From assembly GCF_948329825.1 (NCBI RefSeq), contig NZ_CAOJCM010000001.1, positions 992,001 to 1,056,000 of the forward strand: a stretch of DNA of 64,000 nucleotides, read 5' to 3'. The translations under genes were made by a program, and so were the position numbers. Below are positions 1 through 7,666 of the stretch, one piece after another. The notes under the pieces are model-generated. The model made no database searches and was not told the DNA's origin. It saw nothing but the letters and a program-made list of their open reading frames with translations. Each line of letters begins with the position of its first letter. Position 1 is the first letter of the stretch. The stretch is from Paenibacillus sp. JJ-100 (lineage in GTDB: Bacteria; Bacillota; Bacilli; Paenibacillales; Paenibacillaceae).

Positions 1-88
1 TTTTGTATACTGGGGTGCATGTTGAGAGTGTATGTGAATATATGAACATAATGCAATTATTTTATTATACACAGAATGGAGCTATCCG

Positions 89-1924
89 ATGAGATATCGC
101 AATATGGAAGATTGTATTAACGATTTGGAGCAGCATGGTCATTTGATCCGGGTTAAGGAAGAAGTCGATCCGGATTTGGAGATGGCTGCCATCCATATGA
201 AGGTGCATGAGGCCAAGGGCCCGGCGCTGTTATTTGAAAATGTTAAAGGTAGTAAGTTCCAAGCCGTTTCGAATCTGTTCGGCACGATTGAACGCAGCAA
301 GTTCATGTTCCGGGAAACACTGGAAGGCGTGCAACGGGTGATGACAGTCCGAGGCGACCCAATGAAGGCACTCAAGACACCATTCAAGCATATTCGTACT
401 GGACTTGCCGCATGGCAGGCGCTGCCTAAGCAAAAATCCATCAGTCTTCCTGTCTCTGCGCAGGAGATTCAGATTTCTGACCTGCCACTCATCAAACACT
501 GGCCGATGGATGGAGGAGCGTTTGTCACTTTGCCGCAAGTGTATACCGAAGACCCGGACAAGCCGGGCATTATGAATTCCAATCTGGGGATGTATCGTGT
601 ACAGCTTAGCGGCAACGAGTATGAGATGAACAAAGAGATTGGCATGCACTATCAAATCCATCGTGGAATCGGAATCCATCAGGCCAAAGCGGTGAAAAAA
701 GGAGAACCATTGAAGGTCAGTATTTTCATCGGCGGTCCACCTTCACATACATTGTCTGCCGTGATGCCGCTGCCGGAAGGCATGAGTGAGATGACCTTTG
801 CCGGGCTACTTGCTGGTCGACGTTTCCGTTACAGTTATAAGGATGGCTATTGCATCAGTAATGACGCGGATTTTGTCATTACGGGTGAGATTTATCCTGG
901 GGAAACGAAGCCCGAAGGCCCGTTTGGAGATCATCTGGGTTATTACAGCCTGACGCATGAGTTCCCGCTTATGCGTGTTCATAAAGTATATGCTAAGCCG
1001 AATGCGATCTGGCCGTTTACAGTTGTAGGACGTCCGCCGCAAGAGGATACCGCATTTGGTGATCTCATTCATGAGATTACGGGAGATGCCATCAAGCAGG
1101 AGATTCCGGGAGTGAAAGAAGTGCACGCCGTGGATGCTGCAGGGGTTCATCCGTTGTTGTTCGCCATTGGCAGTGAGCGTTATACACCTTATACCGACGT
1201 GAAGAAACCAACGGAGCTACTGACCATTGCTAACCGAATCTTGGGTACGGGTCAACTCAGCTTGGCGAAATATCTGTTCATCACGGCGGAGGACAAGCAA
1301 CCACTTGATACACATCAAGAAGTAGAGTTTCTCACTTATATGATGGAACGAATGGATCTGCAGAGAGATATTCATTTTCAAACCCAAACCACGATAGATA
1401 CACTGGATTACTCAGGTACGGGACTGAACAGCGGCAGCAAAGTTGTTATGGCCGCTTACGGAGACAAGATCCGTGAGCTCTGCAGGGAAGTGCCGGAAGC
1501 GTTGAAGAATATTCGAGGTTATGATAATCCTCAACTGATCATGCCAGGGATGGTTTCCATTCAGACGTCTGCCTTCACCAATTATGAAGATACGGATCGG
1601 GAGATGAAAGAGTTTACAGATCTTCTGCATAAGCGTGGAGGATTGGAAGCTTGTCCAATGATTATTGTGTGCGATGACAGCTCGTTCATGAGTGCGAATC
1701 TCAGCAATTTCTTATGGGCTACCTTTACGCGGAGTAATCCGTCTCATGATATGTATGGAGTGAATAGTGGCTATCATCACAAGCACTGGGGTTGTGATCA
1801 GCTCATTATTGACGCTCGAGTGAAACCACATCAGGCCCCGCCGCTGATTCCCGATCCATCGGTGGAGAAGCGCATTGAGCGCTTTTTTGCGAAAGGCGCA
1901 AGCCTGGAATCCATTAAACTGTAG
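89..1924 (+). CDS. UbiD family decarboxylase
   Basis: A 611-residue protein with the UbiD fold signature spread along its length, including the conserved stretch EGPFGDHLGYY near residue 275 and the proline-rich WPFTVVGRPPQED near residue 310. UbiD enzymes are cytosolic, use prenylated FMN and reversibly (de)carboxylate aromatic or unsaturated acids. It is longer than the roughly 490-residue YclC/UbiD enzymes, as is usual for one Gram-positive subgroup. The ATG has a GGAG about 8 nt upstream. No UbiX-type prenyltransferase partner is nearby, so the substrate (phenolic acid, menaquinone precursor or other) cannot be told. It is monocistronic, with a terminator directly after it. Family assignment is firm; substrate is unknown. 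Confidence 0.9.
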   Translation: MRYRNMEDCINDLEQHGHLIRVKEEVDPDLEMAAIHMKVHEAKGPALLFENVKGSKFQAVSNLFGTIERSKFMFRETLEGVQRVMTVRGDPMKALKTPFKHIRTGLAAWQALPKQKSISLPVSAQEIQISDLPLIKHWPMDGGAFVTLPQVYTEDPDKPGIMNSNLGMYRVQLSGNEYEMNKEIGMHYQIHRGIGIHQAKAVKKGEPLKVSIFIGGPPSHTLSAVMPLPEGMSEMTFAGLLAGRRFRYSYKDGYCISNDADFVITGEIYPGETKPEGPFGDHLGYYSLTHEFPLMRVHKVYAKPNAIWPFTVVGRPPQEDTAFGDLIHEITGDAIKQEIPGVKEVHAVDAAGVHPLLFAIGSERYTPYTDVKKPTELLTIANRILGTGQLSLAKYLFITAEDKQPLDTHQEVEFLTYMMERMDLQRDIHFQTQTTIDTLDYSGTGLNSGSKVVMAAYGDKIRELCREVPEALKNIRGYDNPQLIMPGMVSIQTSAFTNYEDTDREMKEFTDLLHKRGGLEACPMIIVCDDSSFMSANLSNFLWATFTRSNPSHDMYGVNSGYHHKHWGCDQLIIDARVKPHQAPPLIPDPSVEKRIERFFAKGASLESIKL

Positions 1925-1939
1925 CGAAAAAATGTGAGC

Positions 1940-1974
1940 AGGAAGTCCAAATATATTTTTGGTCTTCCTTTTTT
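1940..1974 (+). terminator. Terminator of the UbiD gene
   Basis: AGGAAG-T-CC pairs with GG-T-CTTCCT across an AT-rich loop, followed by a run of T. It lies 15 nt past the stop codon. Confidence 0.7.
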
Positions 1975-2233
1975 AGTGGAATTCAGAGAGTTTATTCTTT
2001 TGATTAGAATGCGCAAATGTACGAGTAAACTCATAACTACGAAATCTCAATCGGGATAATCCTGATTTTATTATGAGAATAAAGTCTTAGATGTTCATTT
2101 TTATCTAAATCATTAAGGTCATTTGGACTATGTAAAAAAAGTAGAATTGAAACGATATAAAGTATAGGTATGTCTTGGCCCCGATCCATCCGGGAGCTAT
2201 TAACTATAATCATTTGTCCAGGGGGAGTTCCGA
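1975..2233 (+). other. Leader/intergenic region before the HD-GYP gene
   Basis: AT-rich, with no convincing reading frame. It holds the imperfect dyad AATC-GGGATAATCC-TGATT near 2048, the SigD-like promoter candidate at 2133-2158 and a roughly 70-nt leader ending in GGGGGAG before the TTG start. Confidence 0.5.
2133..2158 (+). promoter_or_regulatory. Candidate SigD-type promoter
   Basis: TAAA, 14 bases, then AACGATAT. The B. subtilis SigD consensus is TAAA, 14-16 bases, GCCGATAT, so the -10 matches 6 of 8. It would link the downstream HD-GYP gene to the motility regulon. Weak on its own because the region is AT-rich. Confidence 0.35.
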
Positions 2234-3328
2234 TTGAGAATCCATATTATGAACCTGCAAGACGGGGACCGTTTAACAGCGGATACGTTTAGTGATGCAG
2301 GGCTGCACATTCTCGGAAAGGGGACTGTCATTCGAAGCGAGGATATCGCCTTGCTCATGCAGCATCGAGTAGATTACGTAGAAATTGAATTGCGTGAAGA
2401 AGGTATTACAGAAGCGGAGTTTTTTGCAGCTTCCTTAAAACATGCATCGGAATCAAACAGTGCAGATCATAAAGAACAACGTCCTGAAGAAGAGATGAAA
2501 TCTCAATTTCTTCAAACTGTACATAATTATCAAAATGCATTTCTAGAAGCTCTCACTGTAGGCAAGTTTAATGCGACCATGGTAGATGATGCCTTGCAGC
2601 CTATGGTTGAAGGTCTTGATGATCAAAAGGATGTAGTGCATCTCCTGATGATGCTGGAACGGGATGACGTGAATAACTACACCCATTCCATTCAGGTAGG
2701 TTTATTATCATTCTACATTGCAAGCTGGCTCGGCTATTCTCAGAAAGAATGTTATAAGATTAGCCGTGGAGGTTACTTACACGATATTGGCAAGTGTAAA
2801 GTTTCGCTCCGCATTCGGAATAAAACAGAGCCATTGACGGCAGAAGAACAGCTTGAATTGCAACGTCATACCATCTACGGGCATGAAATTATTAAAAATT
2901 CGATGACGGATGAGGTCACTGCCCTCGTTGCATTGCAGCATCATGAACGGGAAGATGGCTCAGGGTATCCAATGCAGATCGGAAAAGGTGAGATTCATCC
3001 ATACACTCAAATTGTATCTGTAGCGGATATTTATATTGGTATGCGATCCGGTAAACACGGAGCGAGCAATCCGAATCTGATCAATAATCTTAGGGATATC
3101 TATGCCATGGGATTCGGTAAATTAAATGAGAAGGTCGTTCAGGCGTTAATGCAACATCTGCTGCCTAACTTTATTGGCAAACAAGTGCTCCTTAGCAATG
3201 GAGAGAAGGGTGTTATTGTCATGAACAATGCATCCGACATTTTCAAACCGCTAATTCGAGTGGAGTCGGAACAATACCGCGATCTGTCCAAAGAGCGTAC
3301 ACTTTCTATTAATGAACTGTTGATCTAA
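2234..3328 (+). CDS. HD-GYP domain protein (putative c-di-GMP phosphodiesterase)
   Basis: 364 residues. The C-terminal half carries HD-GYP motifs: H151 in YTHS, HDIGK at 183-187, H212 and H217 region, HHE at 236-238 followed by DGSGYP at 241-246, then SVADIYIGM. HD-GYP enzymes hydrolyse c-di-GMP with a bi- or trinuclear iron or manganese site. The N-terminal 140 residues resemble the leader domain seen in many Firmicute HD-GYP proteins and show no membrane segment, so it should be cytosolic. The start is TTG with GGGGGAG 6 nt upstream; ATG at 2249 is an alternative. The usual D in ADxYDA is replaced (ADIYIGM), as is common. Monocistronic, ending at a strong terminator. Confidence 0.88.
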   Translation: MRIHIMNLQDGDRLTADTFSDAGLHILGKGTVIRSEDIALLMQHRVDYVEIELREEGITEAEFFAASLKHASESNSADHKEQRPEEEMKSQFLQTVHNYQNAFLEALTVGKFNATMVDDALQPMVEGLDDQKDVVHLLMMLERDDVNNYTHSIQVGLLSFYIASWLGYSQKECYKISRGGYLHDIGKCKVSLRIRNKTEPLTAEEQLELQRHTIYGHEIIKNSMTDEVTALVALQHHEREDGSGYPMQIGKGEIHPYTQIVSVADIYIGMRSGKHGASNPNLINNLRDIYAMGFGKLNEKVVQALMQHLLPNFIGKQVLLSNGEKGVIVMNNASDIFKPLIRVESEQYRDLSKERTLSINELLI

Positions 3329-3352
3329 GTTTCTTCCAAAAGAAAACACTGA

Positions 3353-3391
3353 AACGAGCCTCTTGTCATTGGACGAGAAGCTCGTTTTTTT
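3353..3391 (+). terminator. Terminator of the HD-GYP gene
   Basis: AACGAGC pairs with GCTCGTT, followed by seven T. It sits between convergent genes and may serve both. Confidence 0.75.
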
Positions 3392-3471
3392 GTGCAAATG
3401 ATCCATGATACTTCTAAAGACGGACTTCCAGATATCTGTTTCTAGATTACACTTGTATACTTGACTTTAGT

Positions 3472-4140
3472 TCAGATCCGAAATCCATCCAAATCAAGTT
3501 TTCTTCTTATGTTGTTAGTTCCTTTTTTGTTTGGTGAGACGAGCCGAAACGCTTTGGTATCTATCTTTTTAAAAGGGAGATAAGGGGCTATTTTTAATAA
3601 ATAGCTTTTTAAATCTTCAATCTGTTCAAAAGGGAACCAGAATTCGGGCATCACACTGCTGTTTTTTTGCAGAAACACGGCAAGCAGTGATGTATTGCTT
3701 TGGTCGTCCAGCTCATGTTGTGATGCAGGATCGATAAAACAAAATCTATAAACTATTCTTAATTGAATGTAAGGCCTAACTGCCGTCGGATAAGGTTGAT
3801 GATCAATCATGAATTGAATAGCTTGATTTAAATTGGATTGAGTTAACTGCCAACGGCTTAGATCGAAGATTCCATCGAAATGAGTTTCACATGTACCAAA
3901 AGCTTTGGTTGCTGCTTGCAACAACTTACTCACGTCTCGATCCTTATGTCCGTGGATGATCAGGTCGAATCTCTCGGGGGAGTCTACTTTTGCTGTTGTG
4001 CAGTGGGTGAGAAACTGCTGAATTACCGGCCAACAATGTTCTATTTTATGATTACTTTTAATGGCTTGAACGACTTTGGATAATGGTAGCTCATAGGTGA
4101 TCTGAGGTTTGGATAACACGTTTTCTTCATGAGTTACCAT
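3472..4140 (-). CDS. Hypothetical protein, 222 aa
   Basis: I do not recognise this protein. It is soluble-looking, with no signal peptide or membrane segment, mixed charge and several aromatic clusters (for example YRFCFID and EFWFPFEQIEDLKSYL), and a basic C-terminus (NNIRRKLDLDGFRI). The reading frame runs uninterrupted for 669 nt on the minus strand. Upstream of the ATG on that strand lies AAGGGAGATGCATC, giving a plausible ribosome site. It faces the HD-GYP gene head-on and is divergent from the next gene, so it is probably a single-gene unit. It is either a lineage-specific protein or one too diverged to recognise. Confidence 0.65.
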   Translation of the reverse strand: MVTHEENVLSKPQITYELPLSKVVQAIKSNHKIEHCWPVIQQFLTHCTTAKVDSPERFDLIIHGHKDRDVSKLLQAATKAFGTCETHFDGIFDLSRWQLTQSNLNQAIQFMIDHQPYPTAVRPYIQLRIVYRFCFIDPASQHELDDQSNTSLLAVFLQKNSSVMPEFWFPFEQIEDLKSYLLKIAPYLPFKKIDTKAFRLVSPNKKGTNNIRRKLDLDGFRI

Positions 4141-4332
4141 GATGCATCTCCCTTATGTATCACTTTTTGAAGTGGTTTATTATTCCAATTTCTAACATAT
4201 CATTTCATAGCATAAAATACATCTGGTATATGAGTCAAACAGTGAAAATCGTTTATTGGAACTCATCACTAGCTAGACTCACGTCTTTGGAATGGAATGT
4301 CTACTTTTTTTGATAAAAAAGGGCGAAATTTG

Positions 4333-4361
4333 TTGCAGTGATTGTACCGTTTACATACTAT
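4333..4361 (+). promoter_or_regulatory. Sigma-A promoter candidate
   Basis: TTGCAG, 17 bases, TACTAT, followed by about 60 nt of leader to the start at 4427. Confidence 0.5.
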
Positions 4362-4426
4362 AAAAAGATACAAAATGTATCGTTTCTGGATGTATGAAAT
4401 TTATCATGTTGAAGGAGGAAGCGGAC

Positions 4427-5740
4427 ATGCAGAGGAAAGCAACATGGACAGCCATTGTGCTGGCCCTAGTTACCGGAGCAGGATGGTTGCTCATGGGGAA
4501 CTCCAAACCCAAGGAGAACACACCGTCAACAAGGCCTGTAACTACAGAGCGAGGTCATGTTCAGGTGTCGAATGCCCCGATTCAATCCGTTGATGTAACA
4601 AGCAAACTGGAATTGTTGGGGAGACCGTTTAACAAGTCACCATACGCCAACAATGTCTGGGACATGCAACTCTACAACGGTAAAATTTATCTAGGTCATG
4701 GCAATAGCAGCAATATGGGACCAGCACAGAATGCAGGCCCCATACCAGTCATCTATTTTGATATACTGAATGCTCAATTTCAGACGCAGACGGTAACGAA
4801 CAGTAGCCCGAGCGCAATACCTTCGTCAAGGATGTTTGTGGATGAAGAACAGATTGATATTTATAAGGTATTAAATGGAAAACTGTATATCCCCGGTCAT
4901 GATTCTGATGGTGAGAGCTGGGAATGGGGGGATTTTTATCGATTGGATGGGGATGAGTGGATCAAGTATCGGAACTTGCCAAAGGGCGTGCATGTCTATG
5001 ATCTTGCATATTATCAAGGTAAACTGTTCGCCGCACTAGGTACGGAAACCAAACCAACTGTTTTAATCTCGCATAATGAAGGGGAGACCTGGCAGTTCTT
5101 TGGTACCATCAACTCCATGGGATTCAGAGCATATACGCTGTTTCAGATCAATGGGAAATTATATGCGTCTGCTATGATGTATCCTGCCAATAATATATGG
5201 AATGACAAGACGAATCTACTTGAGATCAATGAGCGTCTCGAGAAGAGAGATGTGGTCGTATATGGAAGTAAAATGTTACCAGGGTTAACTTATCAGCAAG
5301 GGACTGTCCCTTATAACAAAATAGGAAAGAACATTAATTTTAACAATAAACTCGTCTATATTGCGGGTGGTGTCTTTAATGATAGTCAATTATTACCCAA
5401 ATCATTAAATGTCATGACCGATATTAACCAGGTAAGACGTGTTAATCTGACGGACTCAAATGCGTTGCCGACAGATCTGCTCGTTCGTGGTGATAAGGTT
5501 TACGTGTTAACGTACACTCGTAAGCAGGCCAATGTTTACTTGAACAGAGTATATCAAACTACTGATTTGACAACGTGGGACGAAGTTTTGCGCTTTACAC
5601 AGGATACCTACGCCAAGTCCTTTGAGGAACTGGATGGTGATTTTTATTTTGGACTGGGTACTGACCCGGATGTCCTGTCGCCTTCATCTGGAAAATTATT
5701 ACGCGTGAATCGGGCTGACATTCCAGTGAATTCAAATTAA
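4427..5740 (+). CDS. Membrane-anchored beta-propeller-like (Asp-box) protein
   Basis: 437 residues from the ATG at 4427, which has AAGGAGG 8 nt upstream; an in-frame ATG at 4394 lacks a site. Residues 5-22 form a single hydrophobic segment (TAIVLALVTGAGWLLMG) followed by a low-complexity linker, so it is an exported, N-terminally anchored or signal-peptide protein. The body has repeated short beta-strand motifs such as GKIYLGHG, GKLYIPG and GKLFAALG, and an Asp-box-like SHNEGETWQF, as seen in sialidase-type and other six-bladed propellers. No catalytic residues of a known glycosidase could be assigned, so binding or an unknown enzymatic role are both possible. Monocistronic. Confidence 0.7.
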   Translation: MQRKATWTAIVLALVTGAGWLLMGNSKPKENTPSTRPVTTERGHVQVSNAPIQSVDVTSKLELLGRPFNKSPYANNVWDMQLYNGKIYLGHGNSSNMGPAQNAGPIPVIYFDILNAQFQTQTVTNSSPSAIPSSRMFVDEEQIDIYKVLNGKLYIPGHDSDGESWEWGDFYRLDGDEWIKYRNLPKGVHVYDLAYYQGKLFAALGTETKPTVLISHNEGETWQFFGTINSMGFRAYTLFQINGKLYASAMMYPANNIWNDKTNLLEINERLEKRDVVVYGSKMLPGLTYQQGTVPYNKIGKNINFNNKLVYIAGGVFNDSQLLPKSLNVMTDINQVRRVNLTDSNALPTDLLVRGDKVYVLTYTRKQANVYLNRVYQTTDLTTWDEVLRFTQDTYAKSFEELDGDFYFGLGTDPDVLSPSSGKLLRVNRADIPVNSN

Positions 5741-6059
5741 AGTAGAAGGAAGATTATGGATTATATATTATGCTGCATCCACATTATTGGTGACTGGGCG
5801 AGGTGCTGATGATGTTCATTGCGGAGAGCAGTTTGCAACGTCGAGGTCAACGGACAGCAGCTCTTTCGAAGCTGTTCTTTTTTTTTGTCTTCCATTATGT
5901 GAGAATTTTGTTTGAAAATAAAAAAGAGAATCTATAAAATAAATAAAGAGAACTATTCATGACAGTCCACAGACGTATGGCATCTGTTGATTCATCACAG
6001 CATGTCAGAGCCAAGGTAAGTGCGAAATATATCATTTCCATTGCAAAGGAGACTAAATC
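5741..6059 (+). other. Intergenic region, 319 bp
   Basis: Contains the terminator at 5853-5887 and, further on, an AT-rich promoter-like stretch (TTTGAA, 16 bases, TATAAA near 5911-5938). A partial dyad CAGA-9 bases-TCTG lies near 5971. No reading frame with a ribosome site was found. Confidence 0.4.
5853..5887 (+). terminator. Terminator
   Basis: ACAGC pairs with GCTGT around a CTTTCGAA-type loop, followed by nine or more T. It lies about 110 nt after the propeller gene. Confidence 0.7.
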
Positions 6060-7163
6060 ATGAACGTACCTTCATCTTTATTTAAACCATTCACATCAGA
6101 CAAACTTACCTTGCCCAATCGAATTGTTATGGCACCGATGACGCGTGGATTCTCACCGAACGGGATTCCTGGACCCGATGTAGCCGACTATTACCGCCGC
6201 AGAGCGGCTGGGGGCGTGGGGCTTATTATTACAGAGGGCACAGGTATAAACCATCCGTCCTCCGTAAGTGGTGAAAGCATTCCACTTTTCTATGGTGAGG
6301 AAGCACTGCAAGGTTGGGCGAATGTGGTCAAGGCTGTCCATGATGTTGGTGGGAAAATAATGCCTCAACTCTGGCATGTCGGGACAGCACGGCGCTCTGG
6401 AGATCTACCTAATGTAAGTGCTCAGCCCGTTAGTCCATCGGGGATCAGTATGGCAGGTGAAGCTGCATATGAACCGTTAACGGAAAAAGAGATTCAAGAG
6501 CTTGTGCAGGCTTATGCTCAGGCAGCAGCGGATGCGAAACGAATTGGATTCGATGGCATCGAACTGCATGGTGCACATGGATATTTAATCGACCAATTTT
6601 TCTGGGCACAGACAAATCGCAGAACGGACAAGTACGGTGGAGATTTGGTACGCCGAACACAGTTTGCAGTCGAAGTGATTGAGGCTTGTCGAGCTGCAGT
6701 GGGCCCTGATTTTCCGATTGTTCTGCGCTTCTCTCAATGGAAGATGGGCAGTTATGAGGCAAAACTGGTCGAATCGCCGGAGGAACTAAAACAATTTTTG
6801 GAACCGCTCAGTGCAGCTGGTGTAGATATTTTCCACTGTTCTACTCGTCGCTTCTGGATTCCGGAATTCGAAGGTTCTGACCTCAATCTCGCGGGTTGGA
6901 CTCGAAAAATAACAGGTAAACCTGCCATTTCGGTTGGTTCTGTAGGGCTTGAGGCAGAGTTCGTGGAACGAGCCGCTGAGGCGAAAGGGACAGGAGATGC
7001 ACATCTCGATTCGTTGAATGAGAAGCTGGAACAAGGAGAATTTGATCTCATTGCTCTAGGACGTGTGTTGCTGAGTGATCCGGAATGGCCGATGAAAGTA
7101 CAGCAAGGACGTAACGAAGAGATTATACCTTTTTCCAATGAAGTATTATCGAAATTACATTAA
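6060..7163 (+). CDS. NADH:flavin oxidoreductase (Old Yellow Enzyme family)
   Basis: 367 residues forming an FMN-binding TIM barrel. It starts with the family-typical LPNRIVMAPMTRG, has the active-site HGAHGYLIDQFFWAQTN around residues 170-186 (substrate-binding His pair) and KYGG, and ends with the phosphate-binding stretch LIALGRVLLSDPEWPMK. Such cytosolic enzymes reduce activated alkenes, quinones, nitro-esters or nitroaromatics with NAD(P)H. The ATG has AAGGAGA 7 nt upstream. Monocistronic, with a terminator about 85 nt downstream. The physiological substrate is unknown; such genes are often induced by electrophiles. Confidence 0.92.
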   Translation: MNVPSSLFKPFTSDKLTLPNRIVMAPMTRGFSPNGIPGPDVADYYRRRAAGGVGLIITEGTGINHPSSVSGESIPLFYGEEALQGWANVVKAVHDVGGKIMPQLWHVGTARRSGDLPNVSAQPVSPSGISMAGEAAYEPLTEKEIQELVQAYAQAAADAKRIGFDGIELHGAHGYLIDQFFWAQTNRRTDKYGGDLVRRTQFAVEVIEACRAAVGPDFPIVLRFSQWKMGSYEAKLVESPEELKQFLEPLSAAGVDIFHCSTRRFWIPEFEGSDLNLAGWTRKITGKPAISVGSVGLEAEFVERAAEAKGTGDAHLDSLNEKLEQGEFDLIALGRVLLSDPEWPMKVQQGRNEEIIPFSNEVLSKLH

Positions 7164-7175
7164 TAGTAGGTCGAA

Positions 7176-7202
7176 ATTTCAACATATGAAAAATTCACAA
7201 TA
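7176..7202 (+). repeat. 27-bp direct repeat, copy 1
   Basis: Identical over 27 of 27 bases to 7424-7450. Begins ATTTCAACATATGAAAA and includes TTCA-5 bases-TGAA. Confidence 0.9.
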
Positions 7203-7248
7203 GATATTTTGCTATCTTGTTTTATTTTTCAAACGGGTATCAAGACGA

Positions 7249-7272
7249 AAGCCGCCGCAAGGCGGTTTTTTT
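7249..7272 (+). terminator. Terminator of the oxidoreductase gene
   Basis: Compact GCCGCC-GCAA-GGCGGT hairpin followed by seven T, preceded by A residues. Confidence 0.85.
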
Positions 7273-7290
7273 GGTGTGTTTAAGATTGTT

Positions 7291-7356
7291 AAACTTTATT
7301 GAACTTTATTAATTTTATTTAACTGTATTGAACTTTATTCAACTGTATTGAACTGA
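7291..7356 (+). repeat. Degenerate 10-bp tandem array
   Basis: About six and a half units related to AACTTTATTG (variants AACTGTATTG, AATTTTATTT, AACTTTATTC), one unit being 9 bp. The period is close to one DNA helical turn. Confidence 0.8.
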
Positions 7357-7394
7357 AAGCACGGCTGTTAGTTCGAAATGTTTCCTAATGCAAT

Positions 7395-7410
7395 GCAAGT
7401 ACTTACTTGC
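7395..7410 (+). promoter_or_regulatory. Inverted repeat, possible operator
   Basis: GCAAGTA, two bases, TACTTGC: perfect 7-bp arms. The AGTA/TACT core resembles HxlR/MarR-type operators, but no such regulator is adjacent. Confidence 0.4.
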
Positions 7411-7423
7411 TCAATAGATGAAT

Positions 7424-7450
7424 ATTTCAACATATGAAAAATTCACAATA
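7424..7450 (+). repeat. 27-bp direct repeat, copy 2
   Basis: Second exact copy, 248 bp downstream of the first. Confidence 0.9.
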
Positions 7451-7470
7451 AAAGAAATCGAGTTTCGCGC

Positions 7471-7527
7471 CTACTTTTTACTCATCCATTTCTTCAGCGC
7501 CCGTTCACGTTTTAAACACCTATTCAT
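7471..7527 (-). CDS. Possible 18-aa basic small ORF
   Basis: ATG to TAG on the minus strand encodes MNRCLKRERALKKWMSKK, with GAGG 6 nt upstream of the ATG. Strongly basic. It could be a true small protein or the tail of a decayed gene; nothing else supports it. Confidence 0.2.
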   Translation of the reverse strand: MNRCLKRERALKKWMSKK

Positions 7528-7666
7528 GCCATACCTCACTTCAAAAGGAAAGAGTTGTTTTTACATCGAAGGGCTATTTTGATAATCATTCACCTTATGG
7601 TAAGGTTAGGCCTGAACAAGCTCCATACCCTACATAATGGACAAATAGAAGGAGGAAGTACATCTC

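Larger units (their letters stand above)
7164..7666 (+). other. Repeat-rich intergenic region, 503 bp
   Basis: Holds a 27-bp direct repeat (7176-7202 and 7424-7450), a terminator, an AT-rich 10-bp tandem array, a dyad at 7395-7410, a possible 18-codon minus-strand frame and a TGATAATCATT Fur-box-like half site near 7580. Each is listed separately. No gene of ordinary size is present. Confidence 0.6.

Noticed and set aside
7291..7356. CRISPR array
   Set aside because: Units are 10 bp, contiguous and degenerate, with no spacers and no cas genes.
7580..7594. Fur box before nagZ
   Set aside because: TGATAAT-C-ATT matches one half site well but the other half only 4 of 7, and nagZ is not an iron gene.
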